A stretch of DNA of 64,000 bases from Merdiplasma sp964643295 (lineage in GTDB: Bacteria; Bacillota; Clostridia; Lachnospirales; Lachnospiraceae). This document shows, in pieces, positions 34,549 through 42,286 of the stretch. A program made the translations under genes and the position numbers. Where the stretch lies: NCBI GenBank assembly GCA_964643295.1, contig CAZXSN010000001.1:228732-292731 (forward strand), read 5' to 3'. The notes under the pieces are model-generated. The model saw only the letters and a program-made list of their open reading frames with translations, was not told the origin of the DNA and did not search any database. The number at the start of each line of letters is the position of its first letter. Position 1 is the first letter of the stretch.

Positions 34549-35595
34549 ATGGAGGCATTCGGCAAAGATTCATTTGAGAGGCTGGTTTCGTGTGCGACGG
34601 CGCTTCTGGGCACCTCCACGCGGCCTTTGATCATTCCCGGCGAGGCGATTCTGGGGATTGAGGCGACGGCGAGAAACGTGTCCGCTCCGGGACGGACGTT
34701 TTTAAATGTGGTGACGGGCCCTTACGGGAAGCTGTTTGGGGAATGGCTGCGCATGGGCGGAGCGGCGGTTACGGATCTTTGTACGGGATACGATGAGGTG
34801 ATAACGGGCAGGGCTGTCGAAGAGGCGCTGGAAGAAGGAGAATTCCAGGCGCTTTCCTTTGTGCAGACGGAGGCGATTACCGGGGGAAAAAATCCCGCGG
34901 AGGAAATCCTTAAGACCGCGAAGAGACACCGGCTGATTACGATCCTCGATTCGGTGTCCGCCATCGGCGCGGATCCGGTTTTTATGGACCGCTTCGAGAT
35001 TGATTTCCTGGCGGCGGGGATGCAGAAAGCCCTGGGAGGACCAAACGGGGTCAGTTTTCTGGGAGTGTCCGAGCGGGGGCTTCAGTTTGTGCGCTCCAAC
35101 CCGGGGGCAGTGAGAAACTCTGTTTTGTCCCTGCTGGATTTATCCGAGCGGGAGACAGAAGGTCCTCCCGAGAATCTGCCGACCCTGGAAGCGCGGGCGG
35201 CACTGGATACGTGTGTGCGAATCGAAGAGGAAACGCTTGCCGGGGTCTGCAAACGGCATGCCAAAACCGCCCGCGCGATGCGCGGGGGCGTAAAAGCGCT
35301 GGGTCTTTCGCTCTGGCAAAGAGAAGAGACAGGCTGCACGAATCTGAATACCACGGTAAGAAGGCCGCAGGGATTTTTGCCGGACTGTCTTCGCGCTCAG
35401 AGCCTGGTGACGGAGGGAAACGGATCCCTGGCAAAGAGTCTGCTGCGGATCAATCATTACGGGGAGCAGACGGGACTTGCCTGTGTCCGTCAGGCCGTAT
35501 GGACTCTCGCGGAGGGGATTGGTCTTGAGAAAGGTGCGGCGCGGGTGAAGGAGGCGGTCCTTGCGGCGGAGGAAGCCTTTTTTCAGGAGCCGTAA
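34549..35595 (+). CDS. class V aminotransferase, alanine-glyoxylate type
   Basis: A 348-residue PLP enzyme of the class V (alanine-glyoxylate / serine-pyruvate) aminotransferase group. ITILDSVSAIGADPVFMD has the PLP-ring Asp, and FLAAGMQKALGGPNGVSFL holds the Schiff-base Lys (residue ~165). The ATG at 34549 is preferred over the GTG just before it. AAGGGGGG precedes. As the last gene of the transporter operon it probably deaminates a compound brought in by the importer. It could instead act on serine, alanine or an aminophosphonate. A strong terminator follows. Confidence 0.82.
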   Translation: MEAFGKDSFERLVSCATALLGTSTRPLIIPGEAILGIEATARNVSAPGRTFLNVVTGPYGKLFGEWLRMGGAAVTDLCTGYDEVITGRAVEEALEEGEFQALSFVQTEAITGGKNPAEEILKTAKRHRLITILDSVSAIGADPVFMDRFEIDFLAAGMQKALGGPNGVSFLGVSERGLQFVRSNPGAVRNSVLSLLDLSERETEGPPENLPTLEARAALDTCVRIEEETLAGVCKRHAKTARAMRGGVKALGLSLWQREETGCTNLNTTVRRPQGFLPDCLRAQSLVTEGNGSLAKSLLRINHYGEQTGLACVRQAVWTLAEGIGLEKGAARVKEAVLAAEEAFFQEP

Positions 35596-35603
35596 AGCTT
35601 ACC

Positions 35604-35646
35604 GCATCCCTGCCCCGCAAAGAGGATGAGACCGGGATGCTTTTTT
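35604..35646 (+). terminator. terminator of the peptide-type transporter operon
   Basis: GCATCCC (35604-35610) pairs with GGGATGC (35634-35640), followed by TTTTTT. It begins eight bases after the aminotransferase stop. Confidence 0.8.
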
Positions 35647-35918
35647 ATAAGCGGGAATGGGGGCTTGCCCTTCCTTCACAAAGCGCTTCAAAAGTTTTTT
35701 CTGCCGGGAATGTGTTTCTTCCCCGGCCTTTCGTTTCCCGGAGCCTGTCAGTATCCGTGCAGGAGCCTCTTTTTTTCGTTGGGCAGTATTCCAAAGAAGA
35801 AGCCGGATTCTCGCAAAGATTTGGAGGATCCGACAGGGAAGCGGCGGAAAGGCCTGCGACATCCCGGAAACTGGCACAAAAAGGGGGAGAGAAATTGTAT
35901 AAAATGGCCTGCCAAATC
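35647..35918. other. intergenic region upstream of mglB
   Basis: About 270 bases with overlapping short open frames on the plus strand, none with convincing protein features. I see no catabolite-control site that I could defend. The mglB promoter is at its right end. Confidence 0.4.
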
Positions 35919-35947
35919 TTGACAAGAACGGGGAGAAAGGGTAAAAT
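35919..35947 (+). promoter_or_regulatory. promoter of mglB
   Basis: TTGACA (35919-35924), a 17-base spacer and TAAAAT (35942-35947), about 50 bases upstream of the mglB start. The ribosome binding site before mglB is a consensus AGGAGG. Confidence 0.8.
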
Positions 35948-36000
35948 TTATTTATGATGGAAACGGGGTTTTCCGTCAAATAAAAAACAGGAGGTATAAG

Positions 36001-37242
36001 ATGAAGAAAAAGATTTTAGCAGTTGCGGTTGCCGGTGTAATGGCGTCAGGTCTGATTGCCGGAACCGCGTTCGCATCGGATGTTCCGAATGCGGAGAAAC
36101 CTCTCGTATGGTTCAACCGTCAGCCGTCCAACAGCTCCACGGGTGAACTGGACATGACCGCACTGAACTTCAACGGAAGTACCTATTACGTTGGTTTTGA
36201 TGCCAATCAGGGTGCCCAGCTGCAGGGCCAGATGGTGGCCGAATACATTCAGAACAAGGGAGCGGAGATCGACCGCAACGGCGACGGCATCATCGGATAC
36301 GTTCTTGCCATCGGCGACATCGGGCACAATGACTCCATCGCCCGTACCAGAGGTGCCCGTGAGGCGCTCGGCACCGCTGTGGATAAGGACGGCGCCACCG
36401 ATTCCTCTCCGATCGGCACGAACTTAGACGGCACGGCTACCGCTGTACAGGACGGCAAGATCACGATCGGCGATCAGGAATTCACGGTTCGTGAGCTGGC
36501 TTCCCAGGAGATGAAGAACTCCGCGGGAGCTACCTGGGATGCGGCGACCGCCGGCAACGCGATCGGCACCTGGTCCGCTTCCTTCGGCGATCAGATCGAT
36601 GTGATCGTTTCCAACAATGACGGCATGGGCATGTCCATGTTCAATGCCTGGTCAAAGGAAAACAACGTGCCGACGTTCGGCTATGACGCGAACACCGACG
36701 CGGTGGCGGCTATTCCGGAAGGCTACGGCGGAACGATCAGCCAGCACGCGGACGTGCAGGCGTATCTGACCCTTCGTGTGCTGCGCAATGCCTTAGACGG
36801 CGTGGACATCGACACCGGGATCGGCACTGCCGATGATGCCGGAAACGTGCTTGCGGAAACCGACTACTACTACAATGAGGAGGAGAGATCCTACTACGCA
36901 TTGAACCTGGCCGTGACGGCGGAGAACTATGAGAGCTTCACGGATGCGACGGCTGTATACGCGCCGGTTGCGAACCAGCTGGATGCGGAGGCTCATCCGA
37001 CCAAGAATGTATGGCTGGATATCTACAACGCAGCGGATAACTTCTTAAGCGCTACCTATCAGCCGCTGCTGCAGAAGTATGATGATCTTCTGAACCTGAA
37101 CGTGGAATACATCGGCGGTGACGGACAGACCGAGTCCAATATCACCAACCGTCTCGGCAATCCGGGCCAGTATGATGCGTTCGCGATCAACATGGTGAAG
37201 ACAGATAATGCAGCTTCCTACACCGCATTGTTAAGCCAGTAA
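36001..37242 (+). CDS. mglB: galactose/glucose-binding protein MglB, circularly permuted
   Basis: A 413-residue extracellular sugar-binding protein feeding MglA/MglC. Signal peptide 1-26 ends in AFA without a lipobox. The mature chain opens with KPLVWFNRQPS, which matches E. coli MglB around mature residue 107 (VPVVFFNKEPS). It runs in family order through YYVGFDANQGAQLQG, GHNDSIART, VIVSNNDGM and FGYDAN. After a ~35-residue linker it ends with the segment that is N-terminal in E. coli: IYNAADNF and AFAINMV. Sugar contacts by alignment from memory: D346, F348, N397, H109, D111, R115, W179, N206 and D229 are kept; the tenth (Asn256) is Gln248. The Ca2+ loop DRNGDG is kept. Confidence 0.9.
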   Translation: MKKKILAVAVAGVMASGLIAGTAFASDVPNAEKPLVWFNRQPSNSSTGELDMTALNFNGSTYYVGFDANQGAQLQGQMVAEYIQNKGAEIDRNGDGIIGYVLAIGDIGHNDSIARTRGAREALGTAVDKDGATDSSPIGTNLDGTATAVQDGKITIGDQEFTVRELASQEMKNSAGATWDAATAGNAIGTWSASFGDQIDVIVSNNDGMGMSMFNAWSKENNVPTFGYDANTDAVAAIPEGYGGTISQHADVQAYLTLRVLRNALDGVDIDTGIGTADDAGNVLAETDYYYNEEERSYYALNLAVTAENYESFTDATAVYAPVANQLDAEAHPTKNVWLDIYNAADNFLSATYQPLLQKYDDLLNLNVEYIGGDGQTESNITNRLGNPGQYDAFAINMVKTDNAASYTALLSQ

Positions 37243-37261
37243 TCTTACCAGTGCCTTACAG

Positions 37262-37297
37262 ACAGGCTGTGGGGGCAATTCCCCACAGCCTGTTTTT
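37262..37297 (+). terminator. intra-operon terminator after mglB
   Basis: A perfect 13-bp stem: ACAGGCTGTGGGG (37262-37274) and CCCCACAGCCTGT (37281-37293), with a six-base loop, followed by a T-tract. It would cap most mglB transcripts so that the binding protein exceeds MglA/MglC. Confidence 0.85.
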
Positions 37298-37528
37298 GTA
37301 CGACGGTAAAGGATCCGTTTTAGGGAAACCGGATGAAGCCTGCAGCGGCTTCGCCATTCTAAACGCAGAAACGCTTCGGCGCCGCAGACAGGGAAGATGT
37401 CTGACGGGGACGGCGGTACTTGAAAACTTTCGGAGTGTGCAGGGTTTCCCATTCCTGTTCACATGGGCTGCTTTCCGGATTGAGTTTCCGGGAATGGGCC
37501 GGACAATGCAGTCTGCAGAGGTATTTAT

Positions 37529-39037
37529 ATGGCGGATAAAAAGAACGATGTAATTCTGTCGATTCGGGGCCTGTCCAAATCCTTTGGGCGAAACCGGGTG
37601 CTCGACCACATCGACCTGGACGTGAAACGCGGAGTGGTGATGGGGCTGATGGGCGAGAACGGGGCTGGGAAATCGACGATGATGAAATGCCTGTTTGGTA
37701 CCTATCAGAAGGATGAGGGAGATATTTTCCTGGACGGACGGGAGGTCAATTTCTCCGGCCCGAAGGATGCTCTGGAAAACGGGATTGCCATGGTGCATCA
37801 GGAGCTGAACCAGTGTCTGGAGCGCAGTGTGGTGGACAACCTGTTTTTGGGGCGTTATCCCCGCAATTCTCTGGGGGTCATCGATGAGGGGCGGATGAAA
37901 AAGGAAGCGGCGAACCTGTTTCGCAGTCTGGGCATGACCGTAAACCTGACCGCACCGATGCGGACGATGTCCGTTTCGCAGCGCCAGATGTGTGAGATCG
38001 CGAAGGCAATCTCCTATAATTCCAAGATCATTGTTCTGGACGAGCCGACTTCTTCCCTGACCGAACCGGAGGTCAAAAAGCTCTTCAGCATGATGAGACA
38101 GCTGAAGGAGCAGGGCATTTCCCTGATCTACATTTCGCACAAGATGGATGAGATCTTTGAGATCTGCGATGAAGTCTCGGTCCTTCGGGACGGCAGGCTT
38201 GTCACCACAAAGAAAACGAAGGATACCAACATGAACGAGCTGATCGCCGCGATGGTCGGCCGTTCGCTTGACAACCGTTTCCCGCCGGTGGACAATACGC
38301 CCGGGGAACCGGTGCTTTCCATCCAGCATCTGTCCACGAAATACGCGCCCCATCTTCAGGACGTCACTTTTGATGTGCGGGAGGGCGAGATTTTCGGTCT
38401 CTACGGACTGGTCGGCGCCGGTCGGACGGAACTTTTGGAAACCATTTTCGGTGTGCGCACACGTGCGGCGGGCCGCGTGTATTACCGCGGCAAGCTGATG
38501 AACTTCGGCAGTTCCCTGGAGGCGATGGAACACGGTTTCGCGATGATCACCGAGGAGCGCAAGGCCAGCGGACTGTTCCTGAAGGGGGATATCACGTTTA
38601 ATACGACGATCGCCAGCCTGAAGCGGTACATGTCCGGGATCGCGCTTTCCGATCAGCAGATGACGAAGGCCACTGTCAAGGAGATCAATGTCATGCATAC
38701 CAAATGTCTGGGACCGGAGGATATGATCTCCAACCTTTCCGGGGGCAACCAGCAGAAAGCGATTTTCGGCAAATGGCTGGAGAGGGAGCCGGATATCTTC
38801 ATGATGGACGAACCGACGAGAGGCATCGATGTCGGCGCGAAGTATGAGATTTACGAGCTGATCATCAACATGGCCAAACAGGGGAAGACGATCATCGTGG
38901 TTTCCTCCGAGATGCCGGAGATTCTGGGCATTACCAACCGGATCGGAGTGATGTCTGCGGGGCACCTGTCGGGGATTGTCAATACAAAGGAGACCGATCA
39001 GGAAGAACTCTTAAGGCTCAGTGCCATGTATTTGTAA
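37529..39037 (+). CDS. mglA: galactose ABC transporter ATPase MglA, two ATPase domains
   Basis: A 502-residue tandem ATPase of the sugar-import MglA/RbsA class. The first domain has Walker A GENGAGKS (residue ~43), a degenerate signature MSVSQRQM and Walker B IIVLDEPTSSL. The second has a degenerate P-loop GLVGAGRTE, signature LSGGNQQKA and Walker B IFMMDEPTRGID. This division is normal for the family. The weak AGAGGT ribosome binding site fits lower expression than mglB. It lies about 290 bases past mglB and 15 bases before mglC. Confidence 0.93.
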   Translation: MADKKNDVILSIRGLSKSFGRNRVLDHIDLDVKRGVVMGLMGENGAGKSTMMKCLFGTYQKDEGDIFLDGREVNFSGPKDALENGIAMVHQELNQCLERSVVDNLFLGRYPRNSLGVIDEGRMKKEAANLFRSLGMTVNLTAPMRTMSVSQRQMCEIAKAISYNSKIIVLDEPTSSLTEPEVKKLFSMMRQLKEQGISLIYISHKMDEIFEICDEVSVLRDGRLVTTKKTKDTNMNELIAAMVGRSLDNRFPPVDNTPGEPVLSIQHLSTKYAPHLQDVTFDVREGEIFGLYGLVGAGRTELLETIFGVRTRAAGRVYYRGKLMNFGSSLEAMEHGFAMITEERKASGLFLKGDITFNTTIASLKRYMSGIALSDQQMTKATVKEINVMHTKCLGPEDMISNLSGGNQQKAIFGKWLEREPDIFMMDEPTRGIDVGAKYEIYELIINMAKQGKTIIVVSSEMPEILGITNRIGVMSAGHLSGIVNTKETDQEELLRLSAMYL

Positions 39038-39052
39038 AAGGAGACGGAATCT

Positions 39053-40714
39053 ATGAGTAAGATAAGTGAGATCCTTACCACTGAGCGGGAAGAAGCGCTC
39101 AGGAGACCGATCGATGAGTATGTCGGCGGGATCCAGAAACGAATCGACGAACTCCGGAAAGACGGAACGGCGAAGGTGCAGGATCTGAAAAGCCATATCC
39201 AGGTGACCAAAGAAAGCCGGATGCTCTCGAAAGAGGAGAAGGACAGAATCATCGCGGCGGATAAGAAAGCCTTACAGGAAGCGCAGGCGGTGGAAAGCCG
39301 TAACAAGGGAGAGATCAATACCTTAATCGGACAGGCCGAGGCCTACCTGAAAGAGCATTATGACAAGGAAGTCTATCAGCCGGTGCTTGCCGCCTGCAAT
39401 CAGGCGAAACAGGCGGAGGATGCGGCCTACCAGGAGAGGCTGAATGAGCTGAAGCAGGAACACGAGGCGAATGTCGCCAAACTGAAGGGCTCTGCCGACA
39501 GGCACGAACTCAAGGATGAGAACTATGTATACAAGAATAAGGTGTTCGATGCCAAGATGGTCTACTCGCAGGCCAAGCAGGAGATCAAGGACCGGAAGCA
39601 TGAGGCGTTCTCCCATCAGTATCACCTGATCGATCTGCTGCGGATGTCCAAGTTTACGTTCGCGCAGAACTGGGCGCAGAAGGTGGAGAGCCGCAAGTAT
39701 ACCTTCAACCGCAAGGAGTTTCTGCTCAACAACGGGCTGTACATGGTCATCGTGCTCATCTTTGTCGCCCTGGCCATCGCTACCCCGCTTCTGAAAAACA
39801 CGCAGCTGGTTACCTTCAACAACATCGTAAACATCCTGCAGCAGGCTTCTCCGAGAATGTTCCTCGCTCTGGGTGTGGCCGGACTGATCCTGCTTACCGG
39901 TACGGATCTGTCCATCGGACGTATGGTCGGCATGGGTATGGTGACTTCCACCATCATCATGCATCAGGGTGTCAATACCGGCGCGGTATTCGGACATATC
40001 TTCGACTTTACGGGCATTCCGATTCCGCTTCGAATCGTCTTTGCCCTGCTGATGAATATCCTTCTGTGTACCACGTTTACGTCCATCGCCGGTTTCTTTA
40101 CGGCCAAATTTAAGATGCACCCGTTCATCGCGACGATGTCCAACATGCTGATTATCTTCGGACTTGTCACCTATGCCACAAAGGGTGTGTCCTTCGGCGC
40201 GATCGAGTCATCGATCCCCAAGATGATTGTTCCCAAGATCAACGGGTTCCCGACCATCATTCTCTGGGCGATTGCCGCGGTGCTCGTTGTCTGGTTTATC
40301 TGGAACAAGACGCGGTTCGGCAAATATCTGTACGCGGTCGGCGGGAACCCCGAAGCGGCTTCCGTCTCCGGCATCAACGTCTTTAAAGTGACACTGGGCG
40401 CTTTCATCATGGCCGGTGTGCTCTACGGGTTTGGCTCCTGGCTGGAGTGCGCAAGAATGATTGGTTCCGGTTCCGCCGCATACGGGCAGGGCTGGGATAT
40501 GGATGCCATTGCCGCCTGCGTGGTCGGCGGTGTGTCGTTTACCGGCGGTATCGGCAAGATTTCCGGCGTGGTGATCGGTGTGCTGATCTTCACCGCACTG
40601 ACCTATTCTCTGACAATCCTGGGGATTGATACGAACCTCCAGTTTGTCTTCGAGGGCATTATCATTCTGACAGCCGTCACGCTGGACTGCTTAAAGTATG
40701 TGCAGAAGAAGTAA
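39053..40714 (+). CDS. mglC: galactose ABC transporter permease MglC with a long N-terminal extension
   Basis: A 553-residue protein; canonical MglC is about 336. Residues ~225-553 are the permease: ASPRMFLALGVAGLILLTG, TDLSIGRMVGMGM, and ARMIGSGSAAYGQGWDMDAI are diagnostic. Residues 1 to ~220 are hydrophilic, rich in Glu, Lys, Gln and Ala, and predicted long helices or coiled coil (VQDLKSHIQVTKESRML, EHEANVAKLKGSAD). There is no signal peptide, so the extension should be cytoplasmic next to MglA. Its job is unknown. The ATG follows AAAGGAGACGG and the start is in frame through the whole extension. Confidence 0.9.
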   Translation: MSKISEILTTEREEALRRPIDEYVGGIQKRIDELRKDGTAKVQDLKSHIQVTKESRMLSKEEKDRIIAADKKALQEAQAVESRNKGEINTLIGQAEAYLKEHYDKEVYQPVLAACNQAKQAEDAAYQERLNELKQEHEANVAKLKGSADRHELKDENYVYKNKVFDAKMVYSQAKQEIKDRKHEAFSHQYHLIDLLRMSKFTFAQNWAQKVESRKYTFNRKEFLLNNGLYMVIVLIFVALAIATPLLKNTQLVTFNNIVNILQQASPRMFLALGVAGLILLTGTDLSIGRMVGMGMVTSTIIMHQGVNTGAVFGHIFDFTGIPIPLRIVFALLMNILLCTTFTSIAGFFTAKFKMHPFIATMSNMLIIFGLVTYATKGVSFGAIESSIPKMIVPKINGFPTIILWAIAAVLVVWFIWNKTRFGKYLYAVGGNPEAASVSGINVFKVTLGAFIMAGVLYGFGSWLECARMIGSGSAAYGQGWDMDAIAACVVGGVSFTGGIGKISGVVIGVLIFTALTYSLTILGIDTNLQFVFEGIIILTAVTLDCLKYVQKK

Positions 40715-40884
40715 GGAAGTGCCGCAGCGGTTTTTACAGACGATTCAGGAGGGCAGAAAAATCTGGACTGTCGGATGCGAAAAGGAAGTGTTTTCGTACC
40801 CTCACTGAAAAATGGACTTCCTGATTTCCAGGATGGCAGCAAAAGAAAGTGAAAAGGACTGTTTTGACCGGGCAGGAGGACAGC

Positions 40885-40914
40885 GGCAGAGGTTGTTGTC
40901 TCTGCCCGGTTTTT
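40885..40914 (+). terminator. terminator after mglC
   Basis: GGCAGAG (40885-40891) pairs with CTCTGCC (40100-range complement at 40900-40906), followed by CGG and TTTTT. It separates the galactose transporter from the hexuronate genes. Confidence 0.65.
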
Positions 40915-40956
40915 CGGATGGCGGGATGCTTTTTTAAGCAGGCGCGGAGGTCATAC

Positions 40957-42243
40957 ATGAAAAGAGAACGGCCCCTTGTGGCCAATCTGGTTCGCGGCCA
41001 GAAGCTGCCCCGGATGTTTGGGGTAAGACAGATTTTTCCAAGACCCAGAATCGAGCCGGATATGCTGCCCCGGATTCTTACCGGTCTTCTCCTTGAAGAA
41101 CGGTTCGCGGACAAAATCAGACCGGGGATGCGAATCGCGGTCACGGCGGGCAGCCGGGGAATCGCCAACGCGGCGCTGATCACCAGGTGCATCGCTGATT
41201 TTGTGAAATCCAGGGGAGCATACCCTTTTATCGTGCCGGCGATGGGAAGCCACGGCGGGGCAACCGCCGAGGGACAGCGCAGGATCCTGGAGGGATACGG
41301 GATCACGCAGCAGTACGTAGGATGTCCGATTCTCTCTTCGATGGAGGTAAAAAAGATTGGCGTAAACGAGGAGGGCACGGATGTTTTCATCGATAAAAAC
41401 GCTGCCGAGGCGGACGGGATCATCGTCTCCTGCCGCATTAAGCCGCATACCGCTTTTCGGGGACCGTATGAAAGCGGAATCATGAAGATGATGGCGATCG
41501 GGCTGGGAAAGCAGGCGGGGGCGCAGATCTGCCATGAGGCGGGATTTCAGAATATGGCGAAAAATGTGCCGATGTTTGGCAGGGCGGTTATCGAGAATGC
41601 CACTGTCCTGTTCGCAGTGGCCTCGATCGAAAACGCCTATGAGGAAACCTGTAAAATCGCCGTGGTCGACTCGGGGGAGATCGCGGAAAAAGAGCCGCTT
41701 CTGCTGCAGGAAGCATTCTCTTATATGCCCCGGATCTTAGTGGATTCCTGCGATGTGCTGATTGTGGATGCGATCGGGAAAAATTTCAGCGGGGACGGGA
41801 TGGATCCCAACATCACCGGGACGTTTGCCACCCCTTACGCGAGCGGAGGGATTAAGGCGCAGCGCGTCTGTGTGCTGGATTTAAGTCCCGAAACCAAAGG
41901 AAACGCCAACGGCCTGGGATACGTAGATGTAACAACCAGGCGAGTCTTTGAGAAGCTGGATCTTACTTCCATGTACATGAACGCGGTCACCAGCACGGTG
42001 CTTCGGGGAGCCAGCATTCCGGTGGTGATGGAGAGCGACCGCGAGGCGATCCAGCTTTGTGTGCGCACCTGTACGGAGATTGATAAAGAACACGCGCGGA
42101 TTGTGCGCATTCCCAACAGCCTTCATATTGAACACATCCAGCTTTCGGAATCCTATTACGGGGAGGCAGGGAGAAATCCCCGCATGGAGATCGAGAGCGA
42201 ACCCCGGGAACTTGATTTTGACGGAGAGGGGAATCTATGGTAA
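40957..42243 (+). CDS. LarA-like (lactate racemase N-terminal domain) protein
   Basis: A 428-residue protein of the DUF2088/LarA superfamily, nickel-pincer-dependent 2-hydroxyacid racemases and epimerases. Seen: IVPAMGSHGGATAEGQ, CRIKPHTAFRGPYESGIMKM and AIGLGKQAGAQICHE. By analogy with LarA, the two His and the following Lys could be the cofactor-binding and proton-transfer residues, but that mapping is my inference. It starts with GGAGG before the ATG and heads an operon with UxaA, UxaB and a KDG kinase. A role on a hexonate or uronate intermediate is therefore plausible. No LarB, LarC or LarE is in the window. Confidence 0.75.
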   Translation: MKRERPLVANLVRGQKLPRMFGVRQIFPRPRIEPDMLPRILTGLLLEERFADKIRPGMRIAVTAGSRGIANAALITRCIADFVKSRGAYPFIVPAMGSHGGATAEGQRRILEGYGITQQYVGCPILSSMEVKKIGVNEEGTDVFIDKNAAEADGIIVSCRIKPHTAFRGPYESGIMKMMAIGLGKQAGAQICHEAGFQNMAKNVPMFGRAVIENATVLFAVASIENAYEETCKIAVVDSGEIAEKEPLLLQEAFSYMPRILVDSCDVLIVDAIGKNFSGDGMDPNITGTFATPYASGGIKAQRVCVLDLSPETKGNANGLGYVDVTTRRVFEKLDLTSMYMNAVTSTVLRGASIPVVMESDREAIQLCVRTCTEIDKEHARIVRIPNSLHIEHIQLSESYYGEAGRNPRMEIESEPRELDFDGEGNLW

Positions 42244-42286
42244 GATGAATTTGCCTTTTTTTCGGTGTAAATGGGAGGGATGAGCG

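Noticed and set aside
37256..38965. A 569-codon open frame on the minus strand opposite mglA
   Set aside because: Its protein is His/Arg/Gln-rich with no family features and no ribosome binding site. It mirrors the codon bias of the real mglA gene on the plus strand.
39323..40120. A 265-codon minus-strand open frame opposite mglC
   Set aside because: Same reason: antisense shadow with no recognisable domain, and the plus-strand permease is certain.
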